64,000 nucleotides of DNA from Flavobacteriales bacterium (GCA_021739695.1 JAIPBM010000001.1:186001-250000); one strand, 5' to 3'. Positions 36,029 to 42,948 are shown, counted from the stretch's first letter. Numbers and translations: made by a program. Notes: generated by a model not told the origin, from the sequence alone.

Positions 36029-36532
36029 ATGAGCAAACGTGTTAAGGTTTCCGGGTCAGAGTTTCTGGTCGATTTTGAAGAGGAAAACAAGAAGACTGGA
36101 ACCGTAAATGGAAAAGCGTTCAGTTGGGATGTAAGCAAAATTTCGCCCAAGGTATATCACATCCTAAAAGACAATCGCTCTTTTAATGTAGAAGTATTGG
36201 GCAAGGTTGATGGCATTCATCAACTTAAAGTGAACGGTACGATATACGAAGCTCAGACCATCGACCAGTTTGACGAATTGCTGAAAAGCCTTGGGATGGA
36301 AAAAGGAGCTGCGGGAAAAGTAAACGAGCTGAAAGCCCCAATGCCCGGAATGGTTCTTCACATAGACGTCAGACCTGGCGACCAATTGAAAAAAGGCGAC
36401 CGTGTATTGGTGCTGGAAGCCATGAAAATGGAAAACGTCATCAAAGCACCGGCAGATGTTACCGTTGCTTCAATAGAAGTTGAGACAGGAAAAACCGTAG
36501 ACAAGAACCAAGTAATGGTCCGATTCGCTTAA
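36029..36532 (+). CDS. biotin carboxyl carrier protein of an acyl-CoA carboxylase
   Basis: 167 residues. The C-terminal 75 residues form a biotinyl domain with the biotin-accepting lysine in LEAMKMENVI; the MPGMVLHIDVRPGD start of the domain is typical. The N-terminal part has the small beta-domain seen in Bacteroidota carriers that precede propionyl/acetyl-CoA carboxylase genes. It probably serves the beta subunit at 11452. No biotin carboxylase gene is adjacent. Its end overlaps the convergent kinase gene by 4 bp. Confidence 0.93.
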   Translation: MSKRVKVSGSEFLVDFEEENKKTGTVNGKAFSWDVSKISPKVYHILKDNRSFNVEVLGKVDGIHQLKVNGTIYEAQTIDQFDELLKSLGMEKGAAGKVNELKAPMPGMVLHIDVRPGDQLKKGDRVLVLEAMKMENVIKAPADVTVASIEVETGKTVDKNQVMVRFA

Positions 36533-37458
36533 TCGTTTACCAACGAAATATCGAACTGAACAAGGTCGATGAAATCCTGAACACGATCATCGATTTCATC
36601 TTGAGAAAGGTCGATCAGTCTTTCTGTTCCGAATTTCTCTACACAGAATGAAGCCATTGCTGAGCCAAAAATGATGGCGCGCTTCATATTGTCGAATGAA
36701 ATGTCGCGTGTGCTAGCCAAATAGCCAATGAATCCACCTGCAAAGCTGTCGCCAGCGCCTGTTGGATCAAAAACTTCTTCAAGTGGCAAGGCAGGTGCGA
36801 AAAACACCGATTCCTTATTGAACAGCAAGGCTCCGTGTTCTCCTTTCTTAATGACCAAGTATTGTGGTCCCATTTCGAGAATGATCTGAGCTGCTTTTAC
36901 CAACGAATATTCTCCCGAAAGCTGACGAGCTTCTGCATCGTTAATGGTCAGCACATCCACTTTTTTAAGCACCGCCTTCAGTTCATCCATCATGATGTCC
37001 ATCCAGAAATTCATGGTGTCCAACACCACCAATTTTGGGCGGTTTTTCAATTGATCGATCACTGACATTTGAACAGCCGGTGTCAAATTGCCCAACATCA
37101 GAAACTCACAGTTCTGATATGCATCCAGCACCACTGGCTCAAAATCGGCCAATACGTTCAGTTCGGTTGCCAAGGTATCGCGCGTATTCATATCGTTGTG
37201 ATACTTACCTGCCCAGAAAAAGGTCTTTTCGCCTTCTTTGATCTGAATACCGTCTGTATTGGCACCATGATTCCTCAGATTGGCCAAGGCATCTGCCGGA
37301 AAATCGTCTCCAACCACCGAAACCATATTGATCTTTTTGGTGAAATAAGATGCAGCAAGCGCAATGTATGTAGCGGCACCACCGATTATCTTATCGGTCT
37401 TCCCGAATGGAGTTTCAATAGCATCGAAGGCAACGGTTCCAACTGTAAGTAGGCTCAT
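36529..37458 (-). CDS. PfkB family carbohydrate/nucleoside kinase
   Basis: 309 residues. Ribokinase-fold: IIGGAATYIALAASYF near residue 30, the substrate glycine pair, and the anion-hole/catalytic base motif DPTGAGDSFAGGFIGYLA (about 235-252). In Bacteroidota such proteins are often called sugar or adenosine kinase; substrate is not determined by sequence. The ATG at 37458 is used because it directly starts the first beta-strand (SLLTVGTVAFD). A good divergent promoter lies upstream, overlapping that of tRNA-Asn. Confidence 0.92.
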   Translation of the reverse strand: MSLLTVGTVAFDAIETPFGKTDKIIGGAATYIALAASYFTKKINMVSVVGDDFPADALANLRNHGANTDGIQIKEGEKTFFWAGKYHNDMNTRDTLATELNVLADFEPVVLDAYQNCEFLMLGNLTPAVQMSVIDQLKNRPKLVVLDTMNFWMDIMMDELKAVLKKVDVLTINDAEARQLSGEYSLVKAAQIILEMGPQYLVIKKGEHGALLFNKESVFFAPALPLEEVFDPTGAGDSFAGGFIGYLASTRDISFDNMKRAIIFGSAMASFCVEKFGTERLIDLSQDEIDDRVQDFIDLVQFDISLVND

Positions 37459-37482
37459 TTTTAGCGGATTTGAAATTTTTGC

Positions 37483-37512
37483 CAAAGGTATTGGATTATA
37501 TTAGTGAGCAAA
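37483..37512 (-). promoter_or_regulatory. promoter of the PfkB kinase gene
   Basis: Minus-strand TTTG at 37512-37509 and TACCTTTG at 37490-37483, spacing 18 bp; box 24 nt before the ATG. It interleaves with the tRNA-Asn promoter. Confidence 0.6.
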
Positions 37513-37521
37513 CTACATTTG
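37491..37521 (+). promoter_or_regulatory. promoter of tRNA-Asn
   Basis: TTG at 37491-37493 and TACATTTG at 37514-37521, spaced 20 bp; the tRNA starts 12 nt after the box. Confidence 0.6.
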
Positions 37522-37533
37522 CAGCCCTTAAAT

Positions 37534-37607
37534 TCCTCCTTAGCTCAGCTGGTTAGAGCATCTGACTGTTAATCAGAGGGTCCTTGGTTCGAGCCCAAGA
37601 GGAGGAG
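37534..37607 (+). tRNA. tRNA-Asn (GTT)
   Basis: Cloverleaf with acceptor TCCTCCT / AGGAGGA, D arm GCTC/GAGC, anticodon stem CTGA/TCAG with loop CTGTTAA (anticodon GTT, codons AAC/AAU) and T arm CTTGG/CCAAG. CCA is not encoded. It forms the left border of the accessory region. Confidence 0.96.
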
Positions 37608-37610
37608 CAG

Positions 37611-37637
37611 AAACCCCGCCAATGGCGGGGTTTTTTG
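37611..37637 (+). terminator. terminator of tRNA-Asn
   Basis: AAACCCCGCC / GGCGGGGTTT, a 10-bp stem with a 3-nt loop and a T run, directly after the tRNA. Confidence 0.9.
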
Positions 37638-37665
37638 TTTTCATCCCCTTCCTTTCTGCGCCAAT

Positions 37666-37701
37666 AAAAAACCCCGCTCTGGTTCCGGAACGGGGTTTTT
37701 T
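37666..37701. terminator. bidirectional terminator
   Basis: AAAAAACCCCG / CGGGGTTTTTT, an 11-bp stem with a 14-nt loop; A and T runs on both sides let it work on both strands. It would end the leftward gene at 37769 and back up the tRNA terminator. Confidence 0.8.
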
Positions 37702-37704
37702 CTG

Positions 37705-37758
37705 CTTTCTGAGGTCTGACATCTCACATCTCGTATCTGCTATCTGACATCTGGTATC
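37705..37758. repeat. degenerate ATCTG-type tandem repeat
   Basis: A run of variants of TCTGACATC / TCTCACATC / TCTCGTATC / TCTGCTATC, about 8-10 nt each, between the terminator and the end of the hypothetical gene. Such runs recur near mobile or patchy genes in this phylum. Confidence 0.5.
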
Positions 37759-37768
37759 CGGCAACTCA

Positions 37769-38524
37769 TCAAACAACCACACTCTGAACCACTGTACTCC
37801 ACGAGCTGCTGTTCTCCTCCTTGCTGGCATTTACCCAGCGGAAAAAGGCATAGATCCGCTTCCCGCTATGTTCCTGTCCGAGCGAAGCAATGAAGATGGC
37901 CTTCTTGCTGATCTTGCTGTAAGGACATTCCGCTGCGGTGGTCGGTACTTTCTGAGCACCGGCCGCGGTATCTGATGGAGGCCTCGGGATGGTCGGATCA
38001 GGTATCGGAAAACTCCCCGTATCCTGACCCACGCTCACCAGCGCATAGCGCATCTCCACATGGTCCGCATCAGGGTGCTTGCTGGCACGGTTACCGTCTT
38101 CGGTGGTGCGTACACGGATCTTCACATCACCCCCTTCCATCGGAATGATCTTGGCCAGCGGTGTGGTTTCGATCTTGGTTCTTTCGGTAGGCGCATCGCG
38201 CTCGGATAGGTGCAACGCACCCCTGTCATCGCTTGTAAGGGCAGGCGACACGCTCATCCTCGTCAGCAAAGGGTTGGCAAATTGAATGAAGGCTTTTTTC
38301 TGAAGGTCCTTTTCGGCCGTGATGGTTTTTGTCCGTTTCGAAGCATCCTTATGCTTGGCATAGATAAGCACCCAAGCGTCCCGTCTGCTACTCCATTCGG
38401 TCAGTTCGCCAACCGTCAGGCCAAGACGTTCGCCATTGGTAGGTGTTTCCGCTTCCAGATAATCTGTCGTTGAAGTGATGTAGGAGTCGAAACCCCCGTC
38501 TGATTGATCTATTCTAGTTGGCAT
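37769..38524 (-). CDS. hypothetical protein with C-terminal Ig/FN3-like strand segment
   Basis: 251 residues, no signal peptide. The N-terminal 100 residues are helical (GERLGLTVGELTEWSSRRDAW, quoted in part), followed by a polar region and a C-terminal stretch (KKAIFIASLGQEHSGKRIYA and FFRWVNASKEE) with the text of fibronectin-like strands. I recognise the plan, a helical half with an LGL-T-x-xE-x-x-xW start and a 'GKRIYAFFRWVN...W' end, from hypothetical proteins scattered in Bacteroidota and Verrucomicrobiota genomes; none has a known role to my knowledge. GC is higher than in the flanking cassette. The 21-bp repeat array lies about 180 bp upstream. Confidence 0.75.
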   Translation of the reverse strand: MPTRIDQSDGGFDSYITSTTDYLEAETPTNGERLGLTVGELTEWSSRRDAWVLIYAKHKDASKRTKTITAEKDLQKKAFIQFANPLLTRMSVSPALTSDDRGALHLSERDAPTERTKIETTPLAKIIPMEGGDVKIRVRTTEDGNRASKHPDADHVEMRYALVSVGQDTGSFPIPDPTIPRPPSDTAAGAQKVPTTAAECPYSKISKKAIFIASLGQEHSGKRIYAFFRWVNASKEENSSSWSTVVQSVVV

Positions 38525-38702
38525 TTGTTCTCGTATTTAAACGTGTTTGTAAAAAATGATCTGGGTTCTGAGGCTTCGCCCCTTCATTGAAGCATTCCGC
38601 TGCAACTTCTATGGAGCCCTTACAGAGCAGCGCTTCAAATGGCCCGCGCCCCCAATTACCGGCCAAAAGGAAGACAGGGTCCACCTTCGGGTCAGGAATC
38701 CC
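38525..38702. other. intergenic stretch upstream of the hypothetical gene
   Basis: Between the gene start at 38524 and the repeat array. I see no TAnnTTTG box. A degenerate hint of the 21-bp repeat (ccaccttcgggtcaggaat) lies just before the array. Otherwise nothing recognised. Confidence 0.4.
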
Positions 38703-39067
38703 ATCCCAAGGGAGGAGAAGTAATTCCTTAAGGACGAGATATTATTCCTTAAGGAGGAATCATATTTCCTTAGGGAGGAGAAACAATTCCTTAAGGACGA
38801 GATACTGTTCCTTAAGGAGGAATCATATTTCCTTAAGGACGAGATACTATTCCTTAAGGAGGAATCATTGTTCCTTAAGGAAGAGATGGTATTCCTACAG
38901 GAAGGGTTATTATTCCTTACGGAGGAGATAGCTGGCAACAAAACGAGGACAGCTTCGTTTCTCAGGCAATAAACTGACAGTAAGCCACTTACATTGATGA
39001 TTTTTAAATCCTGTTCTGACCTGTTCATGACCTTTGGCCCTTGGTTTACCCAAATTTCAAAAGGCAT
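38609..39067 (-). CDS. possible heptad-repeat ORF over the 21-bp array (doubtful)
   Basis: An open frame of 152 codons reading the array as SSLRN-x-x heptads (SSLRNND, SSLRNSI, SSLRKYD, SSLRNCF). A competing open frame runs on the plus strand (38587-38931) through the same palindromes. The openness of both is a simple result of the 21-bp period and lack of stop codons in the unit, so neither is proof of a gene. No promoter box is visible before either start. Kept here at low confidence since similar heptad proteins are annotated in some Bacteroidota. Confidence 0.2.
   Translation of the reverse strand: MPFEIWVNQGPKVMNRSEQDLKIINVSGLLSVYCLRNEAVLVLLPAISSVRNNNPSCRNTISSLRNNDSSLRNSISSLRKYDSSLRNSISSLRNCFSSLRKYDSSLRNNISSLRNYFSSLGMGFLTRRWTLSSFWPVIGGAGHLKRCSVRAP
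38703..38933. repeat. 21-bp palindrome-containing tandem repeat array (10-11 units)
   Basis: Units start at 38724, 38745, 38766, 38787, 38808, 38829, 38850, 38871, 38892 and 38913, exactly 21 bp apart, with a degenerate unit at 38703. Each opens with TTCCTTAAGGA, a near-perfect palindrome, followed by about 10 variable bases that alternate between a CGAGATA type and a GGAATCA type, so there is also a 42-bp period. Because 21 is a multiple of three, both strands stay open and would encode heptads (SLRRNHI / SLRTRYY forward; SSLRNSI / SSLRKYD reverse). No cas genes are near and spacers are not unique, so this is not a CRISPR. Confidence 0.9.
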
Positions 39068-39118
39068 TTCGGTTGTTGCAAGCGCTAAATTTTGCGGCCT
39101 ACAGCGGGAATCAGCAAG

Positions 39119-39403
39119 CTATTTCAGTTCTAATTTTCGCGCGAGCAAGAGAAGCCTATAGGCACCGAATGTGCTGTAGGTATTCAGCAGTTTCCGCGCG
39201 TTCTTCAACCGTCTGTTGATGCAGTAAATGCTCACACCTTCTTCTGCGGCAATGTCATCAACCAACTTCTCCATGGCAGAGGCCTCCACGGCCCGAAGCA
39301 TTTCGGGGGTTATCTCACTAAGTTTCTTTGCATCCAGATATACCACGCCTTTGGCAGTGTGTACAAGCAAGGCTTGCTCTTCCGGTGGCGTTGGGGTTGA
39401 CAC
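39119..39403 (-). CDS. small protein with possible LuxR-like helix-turn-helix
   Basis: 94 residues. The first third is a polar lead (ALLVHTAKGVVYLDAKKL), then a helix (TPEMLRAVEASAMEKLVDDI). The last 45 residues, AAEEGVSIYCINRRLKNARK and FGAYRLLLLARKLELK, follow the spacing of a GerE/LuxR C-terminal HTH (short helix, GxS turn, recognition helix, final leucine-rich helix). If so it may bind DNA, for instance the palindromic array 190 bp away or the promoter of the divergent RT gene. This is a weak similarity judged by eye. Confidence 0.5.
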   Translation of the reverse strand: MSTPTPPEEQALLVHTAKGVVYLDAKKLSEITPEMLRAVEASAMEKLVDDIAAEEGVSIYCINRRLKNARKLLNTYSTFGAYRLLLLARKLELK

Positions 39404-39666
39404 GTGTGCGGGTAGAACAACAACACTAAGTTATCTGATCCCCTAAAATGCCACAATACCAAATTGCGGCCATAAATTACAGTTCTAAAAAAGCTCCTGA
39501 AGCGCAGGGGCAAGGTGTTGGAAATGTGGGCGGGGGTTTGTAGTATTGGGAAACTGTAAGAAGGAATATGGCAAGATTACGAATCGGTGAGCTAAACAGC
39601 GTTGAGCATTAATGAAAAATCGTTTTTCAAGACCACAAAAACAACAACCTTTAATTGAATCATCAA
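39404..39666 (+). other. noncoding leader region upstream of the RT gene
   Basis: 263 bp without a credible gene and without a clear TAnnTTTG box. It holds a G-rich patch (gcgcaggggcaaggtgttgg and gggcgggggtttg) and a perfect hairpin TGAAAAA-TCG-TTTTTCA at 39613-39629, ending 37 nt before the RT ATG. RT-based defence loci often carry a noncoding RNA next to the RT, so this region is the natural candidate, but no specific RNA family is recognised. Confidence 0.4.
39613..39629 (+). promoter_or_regulatory. hairpin upstream of the RT gene
   Basis: TGAAAAA and TTTTTCA pair perfectly over 7 bp with a TCG loop. It ends 37 nt before the ATG at 39667. It may be an operator, a weak terminator of a short upstream RNA, or part of a noncoding RNA. 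Confidence 0.45.
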
Positions 39667-41358
39667 ATGACGAAAGACCCAACCACTAGTCGAAGTAATC
39701 TTTCAGAGGTTGTTATTGGTGGCATCACTTACAACCTAGAAATATCCTTAAAACGACTTAAGCAAGATCTTCGAGATGACTGGTTTCCAGATTTCCTAGA
39801 CTTCAAAGACTTATTCGATAACAAGGACTTTTTTCTAAATCAATTAAAAAAGTACACGGGTACAAACGACCTCTACGAACCTGGGAATTCATTACACTTT
39901 GATATTCCAAAACCTGGCTTTACCGTTAGATACTCAAGTGAGACAAATATTGTTGACCGATTAATGTACCAAGCTTGCGTTGACAAACTAGGCCCAGAAC
40001 TTGACTCTATACATTCAGAATCCATTTATTCTCATAGAATAGATACCGACAGAGGTGAGAAATACTTTTTTAGATATCCAGTGGAAGAATGGAATAAGTT
40101 TCTTACCGATGCCAAAATCGAATTAGATAAAAACGAAAATGAGGTATTGCTAATAACCGACCTTTCCAACTACTACGAATCCATAAGTATTAAGGACTTA
40201 ATCACCACTCTGGATTTTCAGATTGATTCCCTCATCAAGAACAAGGACAAGAACAAGGAATTAAAAAAGGTATCCAGTCAAATAAAGAAACTCTTGGATA
40301 GGTGGTGCGAGCCTAATACCAAAAGAGGTATCCCACAGAACCGTGACGCTTCCTCTTTTCTTTCCAATATTTTTTTGAACCCTGTTGATGATAGCATGCT
40401 AAAATCTGGATACAAATATTTCAGGTATATGGATGATATTCGAGTCGTTTGTAAAAATAAGTTTGAGGCCAGAAAAGCATTAAAGCTTTTGGTTAGCGAA
40501 CTGAGAAAAAAAGGACTTAACGTAAACTCGAAAAAGACTGAAATATTAGACTTAAACAACGGTTCACAGCGACTTCTTATAAACGAGGCTCTACAGAAGA
40601 ATGACAAACAAATTGAGCAGATTGAAAACCTTCTAAAATCAAGACAAGCTAGGGGTGTACAAATTGCCATTCCAATGCTAAGAAAAAAAACTATCTCCCT
40701 GATTGAAAATGGCGTGACTCTGGAAAGACATTTTAGGTTTTGTGTGAACCGCCTGGAACGGTTAGTTAGAATACCTGAAATAAGAAATAAGATTGATATC
40801 GATGACATCACGGACGCTGTAATTAACCAACTCATTGACCAGCCGTGGTCTACAGATTCATTTGCTCGATATTTAATTAGTACCCCTCTCTCGGACTACC
40901 ATCTACAGAGAATTGCGAGCTTGCTATTGGATGATGAAAAAAACATTTATGAGTGGCAAGAATATCACATTTGGAGAATTTTAATCAATCACAATTGTAA
41001 GGAGGCTTCATTAATTCTAAAGGCAAGGCATAACTTGGAGCATCGTGCAACAAATCACCCCATTATAGCAGGTTCAACTCTTTACTTATGTTCTCTTGGA
41101 GATGGTAACGACAGGAAACATGTAGCCGACAATTTTCAAAACCTAACCAATTTCTTCGTGCAAAGGACTGCTCTTATTGGTATTAAAGAATTGGATTATA
41201 CAACCATAATTAAAGGTTCAGTGGAAAAATTCATGGACGATTGCCATAAAGGAAGTTATCGGGTACTAAACAAGGATTTTACTGGTGTCTATTCCATACC
41301 ACCTTCAAAATTGAACTTCAAGGATTTTTATGACGAATTGCCAGAATTCATATCATAG
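39667..41358 (+). CDS. reverse transcriptase (defence-type, unassigned group)
   Basis: 563 residues from the ATG at 39667 (a TTG 12 nt upstream is possible). The RT core spans about residues 75-300: IPKPGFTVRYSSETNIVDRL before the fingers, motif A LLITDLSNYYESI with catalytic D165, motif B RGIPQNRDASSFLSNIF (220-236), motif C FRYMDDIRVV with D256 and D257, then motif D with KKGLNVNSKKTEIL. The C-terminal 260 residues are charged and helical with no recognised domain, as in Abi/UG-type RTs. There is no maturase, endonuclease, Cas1 or integrase domain, so it is not a group II intron, CRISPR-RT or retrotransposon. The TAG stop is directly followed by the ATG of a family A polymerase gene, so the two are surely co-expressed. 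The gene is clearly more AT-rich than the host core genes. Function is likely anti-phage defence, inferred from family and context. Confidence 0.9.
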   Translation: MTKDPTTSRSNLSEVVIGGITYNLEISLKRLKQDLRDDWFPDFLDFKDLFDNKDFFLNQLKKYTGTNDLYEPGNSLHFDIPKPGFTVRYSSETNIVDRLMYQACVDKLGPELDSIHSESIYSHRIDTDRGEKYFFRYPVEEWNKFLTDAKIELDKNENEVLLITDLSNYYESISIKDLITTLDFQIDSLIKNKDKNKELKKVSSQIKKLLDRWCEPNTKRGIPQNRDASSFLSNIFLNPVDDSMLKSGYKYFRYMDDIRVVCKNKFEARKALKLLVSELRKKGLNVNSKKTEILDLNNGSQRLLINEALQKNDKQIEQIENLLKSRQARGVQIAIPMLRKKTISLIENGVTLERHFRFCVNRLERLVRIPEIRNKIDIDDITDAVINQLIDQPWSTDSFARYLISTPLSDYHLQRIASLLLDDEKNIYEWQEYHIWRILINHNCKEASLILKARHNLEHRATNHPIIAGSTLYLCSLGDGNDRKHVADNFQNLTNFFVQRTALIGIKELDYTTIIKGSVEKFMDDCHKGSYRVLNKDFTGVYSIPPSKLNFKDFYDELPEFIS

Positions 41359-42948
41359 ATGAAATTATTCTTAGCGCATAGAATTGATATTTACAACCAG
41401 GCCGACTCCTTTTATGTCGGTCTCTTTGAAGATGGGGAATACCGAAAACTCTCTATTGAGGAAATTCGAGATTATCAACATGAAATTATCACTTACAACT
41501 TAAATCATTTACTAGACCATCTTAGAATGGTTTACGAAGGAAACTTACCGATAATAACCGATTTAGGCCAAATAATTAAAATCAACACGGGTAGGTCGAA
41601 GAAAACCTATTCCAAGAAGAAATATCCTTGGATTTTTTGGAACAGAATTCACAGAGACCTAGGGGAAGAAGAATCAAATCGATTGTATTCAATAATTAGG
41701 GAAGGAACGGAAGAGAAACAACTGGTTGAAACCTTGAAAGCCTTAGCAACCAAGGTAAAAAAGTTCTACGAAGTGTCTTTTATTAATCTTAAGGAATTAA
41801 AACAAGAATCCAGATTTAACAATCTAGAAAATGCCATACAACAAGTGCTCAACGAGCGGCAAGTTGAAGGCATACACGTAGATGTCGAGAAGCTTGATGG
41901 TTTGATTACTGAACTGGAAACGAATAAAAATGCACTAGTCAATAGACTGAGATACAAGTATGGAATTATCAACCTAGACTACAAGTACCTCAGACGATTT
42001 CTCATCAAAAAAGGATTCAAACTTTCCAACAAGGATTTCGACCATTTTAATCTTATTAGCTTCCTAAAAAACGAAAAAATTAGTTCGGAGCTCTGTAAAG
42101 ACATCTACATTACCATACGGGTAAAGTCTGACTATGAAAAGCTGAAGCAATACATTATTGAAGAGGGCAATTTAATATTTCCGGTATTTGATTGCATAGG
42201 AACAATTACATCTAGAATCCTAATCAATTACCCACACATTCAGCAGCTAAAACGAGAGAACCGAACAATCTTTAGAGCAAAGGAGGGATATGCCTTGCTT
42301 TACTGTGACTACAATCAATTTGAGCCTGGTATTCTTGCTTCTAACTGTAAAGACGAGGCAATGCTCGATTTGTATAACAGTAGTGACATCTATACAAGTT
42401 TTAGCGAATACATATTTGGAACGAAGGCGTTGCGTAAAGAGGCCAAAGTCTTGTTTCTTTCTTATTTGTATGGAATGTCAAACAAGAAATTAGTGTCCTC
42501 AATCAATCGGGTCATTACATCGAAAGGGTTAACTCAGAATACATCTGCAACGGAATTCTTTTCCAAATTTGAAAAATTGGAGATGTTCAAATTATCAGAA
42601 TATGAAAAAGCAGTTAATCAAGGATATATTCAATCGGAAACTACCCTTCGCAGAAACATCAAAAAAACAAAGGATGGGAAAAAAGGAAAAAAATCAGAAA
42701 CTCGGTTTGTTCTGAGCCAACTAATCCAAGGACAAGCCTCATTCATACTCAAGTCTGCCATACTCGAAGTATCGCAAGACAGTGAAATTGAATTCTTAGT
42801 TCCAATGCATGATGCCGTACTCTATCAAGTTCCGAAAAGTAAGATTGAAGAAAAGAAGGAACATATTGAAACGGTTTTTCTAAAGAATTTTCTGGCTTTA
42901 TGTCCAGATATAAATGCTAAAGTGGATTTCAAGGCATTTGAGGAATAA
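41359..42948 (+). CDS. shortened family A DNA polymerase, partner of the RT
   Basis: 529 residues. The C-terminal part (about 165-529) aligns by eye with the palm, fingers and thumb of E. coli Pol I: a GTITSRILINYPHIQQL segment for TGRLSS...PNLQNIP, motif A LLYCDYNQFEPGILA (D317; the steric-gate Glu is E322), motif B RKEAKVLFLSYLYG (R359, K363, Y371; Leu367 replaces the Phe762 equivalent), R449 and Q457G for Arg841 and Gln849, and motif C VPMHDAVLYQV (H484, D485, but Ala486 where Pol I has Glu883). Both catalytic aspartates remain. The first 130 residues resemble a degenerate 3'-5' exonuclease fold (ITYNLNHLLDHL, IITDLGQI) without its acidic catalytic set. There is no 5' nuclease. It starts on the base after the RT stop. 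It cannot be the housekeeping polA. Confidence 0.88.
   Translation: MKLFLAHRIDIYNQADSFYVGLFEDGEYRKLSIEEIRDYQHEIITYNLNHLLDHLRMVYEGNLPIITDLGQIIKINTGRSKKTYSKKKYPWIFWNRIHRDLGEEESNRLYSIIREGTEEKQLVETLKALATKVKKFYEVSFINLKELKQESRFNNLENAIQQVLNERQVEGIHVDVEKLDGLITELETNKNALVNRLRYKYGIINLDYKYLRRFLIKKGFKLSNKDFDHFNLISFLKNEKISSELCKDIYITIRVKSDYEKLKQYIIEEGNLIFPVFDCIGTITSRILINYPHIQQLKRENRTIFRAKEGYALLYCDYNQFEPGILASNCKDEAMLDLYNSSDIYTSFSEYIFGTKALRKEAKVLFLSYLYGMSNKKLVSSINRVITSKGLTQNTSATEFFSKFEKLEMFKLSEYEKAVNQGYIQSETTLRRNIKKTKDGKKGKKSETRFVLSQLIQGQASFILKSAILEVSQDSEIEFLVPMHDAVLYQVPKSKIEEKKEHIETVFLKNFLALCPDINAKVDFKAFEE

Noticed and set aside
37534-37607. att site with a direct repeat of the tRNA-Asn 3' end
   Set aside because: I looked for a copy of the T-arm/acceptor end up to 45 kb and did not see one, and no integrase is present.
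37573-37830. 85-codon minus-strand open frame over tRNA-Asn terminators
   Set aside because: Its codons are terminator stems and the ATCTG microrepeat.
38703-38933. CRISPR-like array
   Set aside because: Units are continuous 21-bp tandem copies with similar tails, not repeats with unique spacers, and no cas gene is present.
39667-41358. Group II intron maturase
   Set aside because: No maturase (X) or endonuclease domain is seen after the RT core and no intron-like 5' or domain V/VI sequence was recognised nearby.
39667-41358. Retron RT
   Set aside because: The protein is much longer than retron RTs (about 300-400 residues) and the core wording (TDLSNYYESI, RGIPQNRDASSF) is nearer Abi/UG types; no msr-msd fold was evident upstream.
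41359-42948. Housekeeping DNA polymerase I
   Set aside because: Too short, no 5' nuclease, degenerate exonuclease region, altered motif C and AT-rich composition.
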